A stretch of DNA of 64,000 nucleotides from the NCBI RefSeq assembly GCF_024979315.1, contig NZ_JANLCK010000009.1:62001-126000 (forward strand). Reading direction: 5' to 3'. Source of the stretch: Herbiconiux oxytropis (GTDB lineage Bacteria; Actinomycetota; Actinomycetes; Actinomycetales; Microbacteriaceae). Below are positions 1 to 8,128 of this stretch, in pieces. The position numbers and the translations under genes were made by a program. Positions within the stretch are counted from its first letter, which is position 1, and the number at the start of each line of letters is the position of its first letter. The notes under the pieces are model-generated. The model did no database searches and was not told the origin of the DNA. It saw only the letters and a list, made by a program, of their open reading frames with translations.

Positions 1-554
1 GCATCCGTGCCCGTGGCCAGCGGCACGGCACCCGAGGCCACGGTGGCCCCGGAACCGGCGCTCGAGCCGCCCGTGTTCTTCGACGGGTCCCAGGGGTTGC
101 GGCTCACGCCGGTGCGCGGCGAGATGCCGGTGCCCTTCCAGCCGAACTCCGGCGTGGTGGTGCGGCCGACGATCACGGCACCGGCCTCGAGCAGACGGCC
201 CGCGAACGGCGAGGAGGTCGTGGCGAGGGTGTCGGGACTCGTGAGCGAGCCCTTGCCGAGCGGCTCGCCCTCGATGTAGATGTTGTCCTTCGAGGCGATC
301 GGCACTCCGTGCAGGCGGCTCCGCACCCGCCCCTCGCGCACCTCCGCCTCGCGGGCCGCCGCATCGGCGAGCGCGCGCTCGGGCATGAGCGCGGCGTAGG
401 CGTTGATGCGCGGCTCGTGCCGGCCTGCGAGTTCCAGAGCGCACTCGGCGAGCTGCACGGGCGAGAGCTCGCCTCGGGCCACGCGCTCGCCGAGGCCGAG
501 GGCGCTCGAGGCCTGGTACTCCTCCACGCCGAGCGCGGTGTAGGTGCCGGTCAC
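1..554 (-). CDS. Amidase signature-family hydrolase (N-terminal part, runs off the window)
   Basis: Reading leftward from a GTG at 554 gives an open frame to the window edge, about 184 codons. It contains the amidase-signature core: GGSSAGSGATVASG (the Ser-rich catalytic loop) preceded by GRTTTPEFGWKG and by a VPIASKDN segment carrying the catalytic Lys. These enzymes hydrolyse amides by a Ser-cisSer-Lys triad. The GTG overlaps the TGA of the upstream aminotransferase (GTGA), so the two are translationally coupled. It is the last visible gene of the M20-LLM-M29-aminotransferase unit. The substrate is unknown; an amide released after ring cleavage would fit the setting. The C-terminal half is outside the window. 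Confidence 0.88.
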   Translation of the reverse strand, partial: MTGTYTALGVEEYQASSALGLGERVARGELSPVQLAECALELAGRHEPRINAYAALMPERALADAAAREAEVREGRVRSRLHGVPIASKDNIYIEGEPLGKGSLTSPDTLATTSSPFAGRLLEAGAVIVGRTTTPEFGWKGTGISPRTGVSRNPWDPSKNTGGSSAGSGATVASGAVPLATGTD

Positions 555-1729
555 GCCTCGACCGCCTCGGCGGGAGCCCCGACCGTCCCGATCGCCTCGA
601 CGGCGAAGGCCCCGGGTCCGCGCGCGGCCCGATCCGCCCACACCGCCCCGAACCTCTCGATCCACTCCGGCGGCACCGAGGTCGAGATCTTCACGAACCG
701 CTCACCGTAGAGCGGCGACTGGTAGGTGCCCGGCCGGATGAAGACGCCCTCCTCCAGCAGCGAGTCGCAGAGCGCATCCGCGGTCCAGCCGGAATCGCCG
801 AGGTCGACGGCCAGGAAGTTGCCCTGCGAGGGCGAGACCACCACGGTGCCGAGCCCGCTCTGCTCGACGATCTGCTCGACCCGCTCGAGGTTCGCCCGGT
901 TGACGGCGCGGAGGTTCTCGAGCCACGGCCCCTTCACTCGGAGCCCGGCGAGAGCCGCCCGCTGCCCCTGGATGCTCGCGCCGAGCGGATTCGCCGGGAT
1001 CGCGGTGATCGAGGCGAGCAGCGACGGCTCCGCCACGATCGCGCCGACCCGGAGACCCGCGAGCCCCAACCACTTCGAGAAGCTGTAGGTGCTGAAGGTG
1101 CCCTCGGGGTAGAGCTCGGCCGCCAGTGTGTGCTGGTCGGCGAAGTGCCGATAGGTGCAGTCGTGGATGATGGTCGAGCCGGTCTTGCGGGCGAGGTCGA
1201 CGATGGCCTGCAGTTCGTCCCTGGTGTAGCTCGCGCCGAGCGGATTGAGCGGGTCGATCAGGTAGATCAGCGACTGCGGGCGGATGACCTCGGCGATCTG
1301 CGCGGCCTGCATGAGGCGCGTGGGCTCGTCGTAGACCGGCAGCACCCGGATGGGCACGCCTGAGAGCGACACGAACCGCGCGGGCCACGGCCAGCCCGGA
1401 TCGCTCACGATAATCTGCGAGAGCGACGGGGCGAGGGTCGTGCAGATGTGGTGCAGCCCGCCGACGGCGCCGTCGGTGATCCAGGCGTCGAGAGGGAGGT
1501 CCGACTCGGGGCCGCGCAGGTCGTCGACGATCCGCTCACGCAGCTCCTGGAACCCGCCGGCGGGGGCGTAGACGTTGAACTCGTGCTTCGCGGTGCTCTG
1601 CTCGAGGGCCTCGACCACCTCGGGGGCCGGGGCCAGGTGCGTGGTGTTCTGGCCCATCCAGACGATGTCGTCGCGGTCGAGCAGCGCCTCGAACGAGGGC
1701 GCGCCGGAGCTCTTGGAGGGAACGGTCAT
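551..1729 (-). CDS. PLP-dependent aminotransferase, class I/II
   Basis: This 392-residue fold-type I aminotransferase has the full-length size of the family. Visible landmarks are NPLGASYTRDEL (the usual NP.G turn), IIHDCTYRHFA with the Asp and Tyr that contact the PLP ring, and YSFSKWLGLAGLR with the Schiff-base lysine. The start is ATG 1729 with AGGAAG about 6 bases upstream; the M29-like gene ends 15 bases before it. It should transfer an amino group between an amino acid and a keto acid or aldehyde. In this unit it could handle an amino-acid-like product of ring opening, which is inference. The exact substrate cannot be read from the sequence. Confidence 0.87.
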   Translation of the reverse strand: MTVPSKSSGAPSFEALLDRDDIVWMGQNTTHLAPAPEVVEALEQSTAKHEFNVYAPAGGFQELRERIVDDLRGPESDLPLDAWITDGAVGGLHHICTTLAPSLSQIIVSDPGWPWPARFVSLSGVPIRVLPVYDEPTRLMQAAQIAEVIRPQSLIYLIDPLNPLGASYTRDELQAIVDLARKTGSTIIHDCTYRHFADQHTLAAELYPEGTFSTYSFSKWLGLAGLRVGAIVAEPSLLASITAIPANPLGASIQGQRAALAGLRVKGPWLENLRAVNRANLERVEQIVEQSGLGTVVVSPSQGNFLAVDLGDSGWTADALCDSLLEEGVFIRPGTYQSPLYGERFVKISTSVPPEWIERFGAVWADRAARGPGAFAVEAIGTVGAPAEAVEA

Positions 1730-1744
1730 GGTGCTTCCTGTCTG

Positions 1745-2737
1745 TCAGTTCACGAGTTCGCCGGCCACGATGCGGGGCACGCCGTCGAGGAAGACGGTGG
1801 CGTCGCGCATGACGCAGTCGAGATGGGCGGGGGCGGCGACGGTGCCGCCGTAGGCGATGGAGTTGCCGAACGCGATGTGGGCGCTGCCCTTGGTGGACTC
1901 GGTCTCCATCGGCACACCGCAGACCGAGCCGTTGGGGTTCAGGCCCACGGCCACCTCGGCGAGATTGGTCATCCGCGGATCGCGGACCCGGCCCAGCATC
2001 TCCGTCAGGCGATCGGCGTCGGTGCCGGAGAGCGCGGTGCTGTCGAGGCCGATCAGGAGGCCGTCGCGGATCTCGAGGGCGACCGGGGCCACGACCGGCC
2101 CCTTGCCCATGAAGAGGAAGTCGCCGTCGATCACGACGACGCCGTTCGAGGATCCCTCCACGGGAGCGGTGCCCGACTCGATGTCCGGCGGTGCCATGTA
2201 GTCGCCGGGGTTCCGTGCCACGCCGGTGAGCGCGCGGCCCTTCCGGCCGTGCACGGAGCCGCGCAGATCCGTGCCACCCGGCGTCGTGATGCGGTACTCG
2301 GAGGCCGCCTCCCAGGCCCGGGCGAGGGCCACGGTGGTGCCGACGAGGGCGTCGAAGTCGACGTCGAGGGGCCCGCCGAGGCGGAAGGTGCCGGCCTCGA
2401 CCGCGGGCATCGCGAGATAGCGCCGGCCCGCGGCCGTGGCCTCCTGCCGTGCCCGGCTCGAGCCGATGAAGGCGCTCGTGAGCTCGATCCCCGCGTCGGC
2501 GGCCAGAAGGGCCTCGGCCACGGCGGCCGGCGGCTCGGTGCCGGGCACGACGAAGGTGGGCACCTCCACGATCACCGGGATCGCGCGCCGCTCCGTGAGA
2601 CCGGCGGCGAGCGCGGCGATCACCACGGCATCCGTGCCCGCATCCCGCAGCAGCACCACGCGCTCTCCCGCGGCCACGCCGAGGCAGGTGTCGAGCACCC
2701 GCGACACGGTCGCCTCGGGAAGGAGCGCGGCGGTCAC
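1745..2737 (-). CDS. M29/NicX-like metalloenzyme (aminopeptidase T or 2,5-dihydroxypyridine dioxygenase fold)
   Basis: This 330-residue protein carries the C-terminal metal-site pattern of the M29 aminopeptidase/NicX superfamily: NLAEVAVGLNP (Glu), KGSAHIAFGN (His) and PAHLDCVMRD (His and Asp). NicX members are iron dioxygenases that open 2,5-dihydroxypyridine; M29 members are peptidases. The sequence alone does not choose between them. The start is taken as GTG 2737, which overlaps the stop of the LLM gene (GTGA); an open frame continues upstream but lies wholly inside that gene. Its place among LLM, amidohydrolase and amidase genes favours a catabolic role over peptide turnover, which is inference. 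Confidence 0.65.
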   Translation of the reverse strand: MTAALLPEATVSRVLDTCLGVAAGERVVLLRDAGTDAVVIAALAAGLTERRAIPVIVEVPTFVVPGTEPPAAVAEALLAADAGIELTSAFIGSSRARQEATAAGRRYLAMPAVEAGTFRLGGPLDVDFDALVGTTVALARAWEAASEYRITTPGGTDLRGSVHGRKGRALTGVARNPGDYMAPPDIESGTAPVEGSSNGVVVIDGDFLFMGKGPVVAPVALEIRDGLLIGLDSTALSGTDADRLTEMLGRVRDPRMTNLAEVAVGLNPNGSVCGVPMETESTKGSAHIAFGNSIAYGGTVAAPAHLDCVMRDATVFLDGVPRIVAGELVN

Positions 2738-3729
2738 GGCCGGCTCACGATGTCGGCGTAGGCCTCGATGGTCGCGAAGCGGCTCTCGACCGTGCCACCG
2801 ATGGGGAACACCGTCATCGAGTCGATGCCGAGACCCTCGAGGGTGTCGATGTGCTCGCGCACGGCCTTCTCGCCGCCGGCGAGCGCCATGCGGTAGACGA
2901 ACTCGTCCGGCAGGAGCTTGGCGGCCTCCTCGGCCTCCTGGAACTCGCCGCCGGCGTAGAGCGCCCGCACCTTCTCGATGAGCTCGGGCGAGAGCCCGGC
3001 CAGCTCGCAGTACATCGGAGCCGTCTGCGGGAACCACGCGGCGATGGTGCGGGCCGAGGCGAGCGCGGCCTCCTCGTCATCCGAGATCTGACCGTAGGCG
3101 AACACCGAGATCTGCGGCCTGGCGCTCCGCCCCGCCATGTCGACGCCGCGGTCGATGTGCTCGAGTGCGTACTTCAGGCCGTCGGGGTGGAGGCCCGCGA
3201 GCAGGATGACCCCGTCGGCCACGCGTCCCGCGAGCTCGAGCGTCTTCGGCCCCGAGGCCGAGATGTAGACCGGGATGTCGGGCCGCTCCGGCGGGAAGCG
3301 CATGTGGGCGTCGTCGAGCTCGAAGCCGCGCGCCTTCCAGGTGACGCTCTCCCCCGTCCAGAGCCGGCGGGCCGCCTCGATCGAGTCCTCGAGCAGGGCG
3401 AGACGCGCGGGCTTGTAGCCGAGCGCCTCGAGCGGCCGGTCGCCCGCGCCGATGCCGTAGATGGCGCGGCCCTTCGAGATCTCGTCGATCGTCGACATCG
3501 CGACCGCACCGAGGGCCGGATGCCGCGTGACCGGGTTGGTCACGGCGGTGCCGAGCGTCATCCGCGTCGTGCGGAGCGCAGCGATCGTGAGGTACGAGTA
3601 CGAGTAGCGCGAGTGCAGCGAGGAATCGGTGAGCCAGAGCTCGTCGAGCCCCCATTCCTCGCTCTTCTGCACGATGTCTCCGAAGGTCTCGGGGTCGTAG
3701 GCCGGCTGGAGGGCGACGCCTGATCTCAT
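2734..3729 (-). CDS. LLM-class (F420-dependent type) oxidoreductase
   Basis: A 331-residue luciferase-like TIM-barrel protein. Landmarks are GLDELWLTDSS near the N-terminus, LGTAVTNPVTRHP, RAIYGIGAGDRPLEALGYKP and IPVYISASGPKTLELAGRVADG. The short length and the LGTAVTNP region resemble F420-dependent members (Mer/Fgd type) more than the roughly 440-residue NtaA-type FMN enzymes nearby. ATG 3729 is preceded by GGGAG and lies 5 bases after the M20 stop; the stop overlaps the next gene. It probably reduces or oxidises an intermediate of the pathway. The cofactor is assigned by family resemblance, not by a diagnostic residue. Confidence 0.85.
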   Translation of the reverse strand: MRSGVALQPAYDPETFGDIVQKSEEWGLDELWLTDSSLHSRYSYSYLTIAALRTTRMTLGTAVTNPVTRHPALGAVAMSTIDEISKGRAIYGIGAGDRPLEALGYKPARLALLEDSIEAARRLWTGESVTWKARGFELDDAHMRFPPERPDIPVYISASGPKTLELAGRVADGVILLAGLHPDGLKYALEHIDRGVDMAGRSARPQISVFAYGQISDDEEAALASARTIAAWFPQTAPMYCELAGLSPELIEKVRALYAGGEFQEAEEAAKLLPDEFVYRMALAGGEKAVREHIDTLEGLGIDSMTVFPIGGTVESRFATIEAYADIVSRP

Positions 3730-3734
3730 GCGGG

Positions 3735-4973
3735 TCAGTCTCCCAGCAGGGCGTACGCGGCGAAGGCGGCATAGACCTTCGTGGCCTCCACGATGTCCTC
3801 GATCGAGAGGTGCTCGTCCGGGCAGTACACCGGCTCGCCACCGGGGCCGAAGATGATCGTGGGGATGCGGTCGCCGAAGCTCGCGGTGTCGCCGAGCCAG
3901 CCGGCCACCTGCAGCTCGGGCTCCGGGCTGCGCGTGCTCGAGCCGTCGGCGCGGGCCGCGCGCACGGCACGGATCATGAGCTCGGTCACCTCGGCCTCGG
4001 GCCGGGCGAGGTAGCCCGACTTCACGTCGGCCAGCACGACCTCGGCCTCGAAGCGGGGCTCGCGCTGCTTGGCGAGGGCGAGGCAGCGCTCGATCTCGTC
4101 GCGCACCTCCTCGAGCGTCACGCCCGGCTGCGGTCGGCAGTCGACGCGGATGACGCACTCGTCGGGGATCATGGACGGCCCTCCCGGCGGGAGCCCGCCG
4201 TAGACCCGGCCGGGCGCCATGTAGGTCTCAGGGCCGAACAGGCTCGTCACCCACTCCTCCAGCTGCGGCTCGAGCTTGGAGGCGTCGAGCTCGATGATGG
4301 CGTGCGCGGCGAGCATGTTCGCGTTGACGGCGAGCGGCTTGTGACAGGTGTGGGCCGAGATGCCCCGCACGATGATGTCGTAGTAGTAGCGGCCGCGGTG
4401 GCCGAGGAAGATCTCGTTGTCGCTCAGCTCGCCGAGCACGCAGTAGTCGGCGCCGTACTCCTCGAAGTACTTGATGGAGCCGAGCTGGTCGCCCATGTGG
4501 TCCGAGACCGCCGCCATGGCGAGGGTGCCCGAGACCGCGATGTCACCTGCGGCGGCCGCAGCGCGCACCGCCTCCATGGCGACGATCTGGCACACGAGTG
4601 CCGCCTTCATGTCCATGATGCCGTGGCCGTAGACGGCGCCGTCGATGATGTCGCCCGAGAAGGGCTCGGTGAGCTTCCAGCCGTGCGAGACCGGCTTGGT
4701 GTCCATGTGCCCGGTCATCACGACCGTCTTGCCGGGGCCGAAGTCGAGCTTGCCGATGGCGTTGGGTCGCTCCGGCAGCACGGGCTGGGCCCTCGCGTCG
4801 TCGAATCCCGAGCCGGCCATCACCTCGACCAGGAAGTCGGCGAGCGGGCCCTCCTCACCCAGGATGCTCGGGATGCGGCACACGTCCTGCACCAGCTGCA
4901 CGACGCGCTCGGTGTCGATGTGGCCCGCGACGATCTGCGCGACGTCCAGGTCGCTCTTGGCGAGGTCGGTCAT
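3735..4973 (-). CDS. M20-family (ArgE/DapE-like) amidohydrolase with atypical metal-site residues
   Basis: First gene of the left catabolic unit, 412 residues. The fold is clear from TGHMDTKP (His89, Asp91), GHGIMDMKAA (Asp121) and GELSDN (Glu182). The usual catalytic/metal Glu pair is replaced by Asp158-His159 (VSDHMGDQ), and the C-terminal AHxPDE motif reads VYCPDEHL, so the ligand His is missing. M20 enzymes remove acyl or formyl groups from amines; YlmB of the thiamine-salvage pathway, which deformylates formylaminopyrimidine, is one. The substitutions mean the same chemistry cannot be assumed. GAGGGGG precedes ATG 4973, and an AGATCT operator lies just upstream. Confidence 0.87.
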   Translation of the reverse strand: MTDLAKSDLDVAQIVAGHIDTERVVQLVQDVCRIPSILGEEGPLADFLVEVMAGSGFDDARAQPVLPERPNAIGKLDFGPGKTVVMTGHMDTKPVSHGWKLTEPFSGDIIDGAVYGHGIMDMKAALVCQIVAMEAVRAAAAAGDIAVSGTLAMAAVSDHMGDQLGSIKYFEEYGADYCVLGELSDNEIFLGHRGRYYYDIIVRGISAHTCHKPLAVNANMLAAHAIIELDASKLEPQLEEWVTSLFGPETYMAPGRVYGGLPPGGPSMIPDECVIRVDCRPQPGVTLEEVRDEIERCLALAKQREPRFEAEVVLADVKSGYLARPEAEVTELMIRAVRAARADGSSTRSPEPELQVAGWLGDTASFGDRIPTIIFGPGGEPVYCPDEHLSIEDIVEATKVYAAFAAYALLGD

Positions 4974-4989
4974 CCGTCGCCCCCTCTCT

Positions 4990-5018
4990 AATTAGATCTG
5001 ATGTATTAGATCTTATCT
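4990..5018. promoter_or_regulatory. AGATCT-type operator A (double core) upstream of the M20 unit
   Basis: Two AGATCT cores at 4994-4999 and 5008-5013 lie in A/T-rich context (TTAGATCTGA and TATTAGATCTTATC), 17-45 bases upstream of the M20 start. The motif recurs at the other island promoters and is striking in DNA of about 70 percent GC. I infer that it binds one or both of the GntR/FCD regulators. Confidence 0.6.
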
Positions 5019-5057
5019 GGGGGAACGAGTCGATCAAGCCGTTCGCGAGTCGATCAC

Positions 5058-5073
5058 GTAAACAGCTTGTTAC
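5058..5073 (-). promoter_or_regulatory. Weak GlnR-like box upstream of the M20 unit
   Basis: On the minus strand the half-sites are GTAAC-N6-TTTAC. The first matches the GlnR half-site gTnAC; the second matches GaAAC at only two of five positions. It overlaps the last codons of the GntR gene. It is listed because better matches occur at three other promoters of the island. Confidence 0.25.
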
Positions 5074-5729
5074 GGGGCTGCGAGCTCGCGCACCGATCCG
5101 ATGTGGGCACGCATGACGCGCACCGCCTCGTCCGCGTCACCCGATCCGATCGAGGCCACGATCTCGCGGTGGAACTCGAGCGAGTCGCGGAAGCGCTCGA
5201 CGCTCGCACCCATCTTGCCGATCCGCTTGAGGTGCACGCTCAGGCGCTCGAAGACATCCTTCAGCAGTTTGTTGTCGAGGATCCCGAAGAGGATGTCATC
5301 GAAGGCGTCGAGTCCGGCGGCGGCGCGCTGCTCGTCCCCCGCCCGCAGTGCGGCCTCGGTCTCGGCGAGATTGGCCTCGAGGGCCCCGAGCACGCCGGGG
5401 TCGCGCTGAGCCGCGGCGCGGCGCACGCACTCGGTCTCGAGGATTCCGCGGGCGTCGAAGAGCTCCCGCACGTCGTCGGGGGTGTAGCGACGCACCCGGG
5501 CACCTCGATACGGCGCGATCTCGACGAGGCCCTCCCGCTCCAGGCGCACGAGCGCCTCGCGGATCGGGGTCTTGCTCACGCCGAACATCGCCGACAGGGC
5601 GACCTCTCGAAGCGACTCCCCCGGCGCGAACACGAGGTCGACGATGCGGTCGCGGATGCGCAGGTAGACGATGTCCTTCACCTGCACGGGCTCGAGGGAG
5701 TCCTTCGACATCACGGTGGTCACGCGCAC
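5070..5729 (-). CDS. GntR-family transcriptional regulator, FCD subfamily (regulator 1)
   Basis: A 219-residue FadR-type regulator. The N-terminal winged helix (about residues 15-80) contains FGVSKTPIREALVRLEREG; the C-terminal all-helical FCD domain keeps the metal/ligand residues (Asp in FDDILF and His in SVHLKR, EFHREI and RAHIGS). It is transcribed divergently from the aldehyde dehydrogenase, with operators B and C and a GlnR-like element between them, which suggests autoregulation. Its recognition helix is almost identical to that of regulator 2 (7446-8108), so both may read the same sites. FCD regulators usually release DNA on binding a carboxylate; the ligand here is unknown. Confidence 0.92.
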   Translation of the reverse strand: MRVTTVMSKDSLEPVQVKDIVYLRIRDRIVDLVFAPGESLREVALSAMFGVSKTPIREALVRLEREGLVEIAPYRGARVRRYTPDDVRELFDARGILETECVRRAAAQRDPGVLGALEANLAETEAALRAGDEQRAAAGLDAFDDILFGILDNKLLKDVFERLSVHLKRIGKMGASVERFRDSLEFHREIVASIGSGDADEAVRVMRAHIGSVRELAAP

Positions 5730-5732
5730 ATC

Positions 5733-5749
5733 GTATCTCAGATCTTTTC
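5733..5749. promoter_or_regulatory. AGATCT-type operator B at the regulator 1 start
   Basis: GTATCTCAGATCTTTTC sits 4-20 bases upstream of the regulator 1 start codon and shares TCAGATCTTTT with operator C on the other side of the divergent promoter region. Its position suggests repression of the regulator's own gene. Confidence 0.5.
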
Positions 5750-5765
5750 CCGTTCCCGGCCCTGC

Positions 5766-5781
5766 GTAAATTCCGTGTAAC
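5766..5781 (+). promoter_or_regulatory. Possible GlnR-like box between regulator 1 and the aldehyde dehydrogenase
   Basis: GTAAA-N6-GTAAC matches the GlnR half-site pair gTnAC-N6-GaAAC at eight of ten positions with the correct spacing. It lies 51-66 bases upstream of operator C. The assignment is by motif only. Confidence 0.35.
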
Positions 5782-5831
5782 GGCTCGGCTCTCGCGTTGC
5801 CGTGGGCCCGGTGAAGATCATAGGGTCACAT

Positions 5832-5852
5832 GAGATATCAGATCTTTTATTG
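5832..5852. promoter_or_regulatory. AGATCT-type operator C upstream of the aldehyde dehydrogenase
   Basis: The site contains GATATCAGATC followed by TTTTATTG and ends just before the ribosome binding site (AGGAG) of the aldehyde dehydrogenase. GATATYAGATC occurs exactly in operators C, D, E and G. Confidence 0.6.
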
Positions 5853-5866
5853 AGCAGGAGTTCTCC

Positions 5867-7375
5867 ATGTCGGCACCGAGCGACGTCATCCTTCCCGAGG
5901 TCCGCAGTTTCCTCGATCGCGAGCACGGCCTCATCATCGGCTCCGAGCAGCGCCCTGCGAGCGACGCCGGCCGCATCACCGTGCTCGACCCCGCCACCGG
6001 ATCGGTCCTCACCGAGGTCGCCTCCGGCACCGCCTCCGACGTCGACGCCGCGGTGGCCGCGGCCCGCGCGGCGCTGCCGGTCTGGAACGGCCTGGCCCCG
6101 GCCGAGCGCGCCAACCTGCTCTGGAAGCTCGGTGAGGAGATCGAGCGCCGGGCCGACGAGTTCGGCCAGCTCGAGACCCTCGACAACGGCAAGCCCACGG
6201 GCGAGTCGTCCGTGCTCGACGTGCCGCTGGCCGGATCGCTCTTCAAGTACTACGCCGGCTGGGCCACCAAGATCGAGGGCGCGACGATGCCGACCTCCTC
6301 GGGCATGTACTTCCACGTCTACACGCGCCGCGAGCCCGTGGGGGTCGTGGGCGCGATCATCCCCTGGAACTTCCCGCTGCTCATGTGCGGCTACAAGCTC
6401 GGCCCCGCCCTCGCCGCCGGCAACACCCTCGTGCTGAAGCCCGCCGAGCAGACCCCCCTCTCGGCCCTCAGGCTCGTGGAGCTCATGCTCGAGATCGGCT
6501 TCCCGCCCGGCGTCGTCAACGTCGTGACGGGCGACGGGCCGGGCGCCGGGGCGCCCCTCTCCCGCCACCTCGACGTCGACAAGATCACCTTCACCGGCGA
6601 GAACGCGACCGGGCGCAAGATCCTCGAGGCCTCGGGCGGCAACATGAAGCGCCTGTCGCTCGAGCTCGGCGGCAAGTCGCCCTCGCTCGTGTTCGGCGAC
6701 GCCGACCTCGAGAAGGCCATCGAGGGCACATTCGGCGCTGTGTACTTCAACCAGGGCCAGTGCTGCATCGCCGGCGCCCGGGTGTTCGTGCACGACTCGA
6801 TCTACGACCGCTTCGTGGAGGGCCTCGCCGCGCGGGTCGCCGGCGTGCAGCTCGGAAACGGCCTCGATCCCGCCACCACGATGGGGCCGCTCGTGAGCGA
6901 GGAGCAGCAGCAGCGCGTCGACTCGCTCATCGCCTCAGGTGTGGCCCAGGGCGCGACCGCCGTGGTGGGCGGATCGCCCGTCTCGTCGTCGGCGCAGGCC
7001 GAGGCGCTCTCGGGCGGCTACTTCGTGCAGCCCACCCTCTTCACCGACGTGAAGGCCGAGATGGACATCATGCGCAAGGAGATCTTCGGGCCCGTCGGCA
7101 TGGTCGGCCGCTTCTCGACCGAGGAGGAGGCCCTCGCGCTCGGCAACGACACGGCCTTCGGGCTCGCCTCCGGCGTGTGGACGAGGGACGTGGCGCGCGC
7201 CCACCGGGTGGCTGCGGGCCTTCAGGCCGGAGTCGTCTGGGTCAACACCTACGGCATGTTCGACGTCGCCATACCCTACGGCGGCTTCAAGGCCTCGGGT
7301 TACGGCAAGGAGCTCGGCGCGGAGGCGCTCGAGCCCTACCTGCAGACGAAGACGGTGTGGATCGACCTCGCCTGA
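5867..7375 (+). CDS. NAD(P)-dependent aldehyde dehydrogenase
   Basis: A complete 502-residue ALDH. The catalytic Cys (about residue 299) is in NQGQCCIAGAR, the general base Glu (about 265) in SLELGGKSP, and the NAD-binding segment includes IIPWNFPLLM and FTGENATGRKIL. ALDHs of this type oxidise aldehydes to carboxylates. The start ATG 5867 follows AGGAG at 8-12 bases and operator C. It is followed, after about 70 bases, by regulator 2 in the same direction. In the proposed pathway it would oxidise the aldehyde made by the GMC oxidase (23198-24574) or a semialdehyde from ring cleavage; this is inference. Confidence 0.95.
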   Translation: MSAPSDVILPEVRSFLDREHGLIIGSEQRPASDAGRITVLDPATGSVLTEVASGTASDVDAAVAAARAALPVWNGLAPAERANLLWKLGEEIERRADEFGQLETLDNGKPTGESSVLDVPLAGSLFKYYAGWATKIEGATMPTSSGMYFHVYTRREPVGVVGAIIPWNFPLLMCGYKLGPALAAGNTLVLKPAEQTPLSALRLVELMLEIGFPPGVVNVVTGDGPGAGAPLSRHLDVDKITFTGENATGRKILEASGGNMKRLSLELGGKSPSLVFGDADLEKAIEGTFGAVYFNQGQCCIAGARVFVHDSIYDRFVEGLAARVAGVQLGNGLDPATTMGPLVSEEQQQRVDSLIASGVAQGATAVVGGSPVSSSAQAEALSGGYFVQPTLFTDVKAEMDIMRKEIFGPVGMVGRFSTEEEALALGNDTAFGLASGVWTRDVARAHRVAAGLQAGVVWVNTYGMFDVAIPYGGFKASGYGKELGAEALEPYLQTKTVWIDLA

Positions 7376-7445
7376 CGGAGCGCCCGCGGCGGGCGGTGGC
7401 TGTGTCAGGATGATGCCACCAGTCCTTCGAGCCGACGGGAGCAGA

Positions 7446-8108
7446 ATGTCGGAGTCCGGCGACGAGCGCGTCTCGCCCCTGCAGGTGAAGGACCGCGTCT
7501 ACGAACGACTCCGCGAGGCCCTGATCGACCAGGTGTTCGCGCCAGGCGAGCCGCTTCGCGAGGCGACGCTCACCGAGATGTACGGCGTGAGCAAGACGCC
7601 CATCCGGGAGGCGCTCGTGCGCCTGCAGCAGGACGGCCTCGTGGAGATCGCCGCCTACCGCGGCGCTCGCGCGAGCTCCTACAGCTCGGCCGACCTGGCG
7701 GAGATCTTCGAGGCGCGCGAGATCCTCGAGGTGGAGTGCGTGCGGCGGGCGGCCCAGGCCCCCGGCCCCGAGGCCGCCGAGCGGCTCGCCGGCACCGTGT
7801 CATCCGCCGAGAGCGCCGTCGCCCGTGGCGAGCTCGCCGAGGCCGCCGCGAGCCTCGACGACTTCGACGAGGTGCTCTTCGAGCACTTGCAGAACACCCT
7901 GCTCGACGAGATCCGTCAGCGCCTCAGCATGCATCTGCGCCGGGTCGGCCGCGTCAACCTGTCGGCCGATTCGATCACCCGATCCCTCCAGGAGCACCGC
8001 GCCATCATCGACGCGGTCGCCGCCCACGACGCGGATGCCGCCGACGCGGCCCTCCGCGCGCACCTCCAGTCGGTGCAGCGCCAGCAGGTCGAGGCCCTCG
8101 GGGTCTGA
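7446..8108 (+). CDS. GntR-family transcriptional regulator, FCD subfamily (regulator 2)
   Basis: A 220-residue paralogue of regulator 1. The recognition region YGVSKTPIREALVRLQQDG differs from its partner at only a few positions, and the FCD domain has the Asp (FDEVLF) and His (SMHLRR, QEHRAI, RAHLQS) set. The start is taken at ATG 7446, which follows a GGGAG sequence; an in-frame start 36 bases upstream lacks one. It lies 70 bases after the aldehyde dehydrogenase and is probably cotranscribed with it under operator C. Two near-identical DNA-binding heads with different ligand domains would let two metabolites act on the same operators. Confidence 0.9.
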   Translation: MSESGDERVSPLQVKDRVYERLREALIDQVFAPGEPLREATLTEMYGVSKTPIREALVRLQQDGLVEIAAYRGARASSYSSADLAEIFEAREILEVECVRRAAQAPGPEAAERLAGTVSSAESAVARGELAEAAASLDDFDEVLFEHLQNTLLDEIRQRLSMHLRRVGRVNLSADSITRSLQEHRAIIDAVAAHDADAADAALRAHLQSVQRQQVEALGV

Positions 8109-8128
8109 GCGCGGCGTACCGACCGGGG

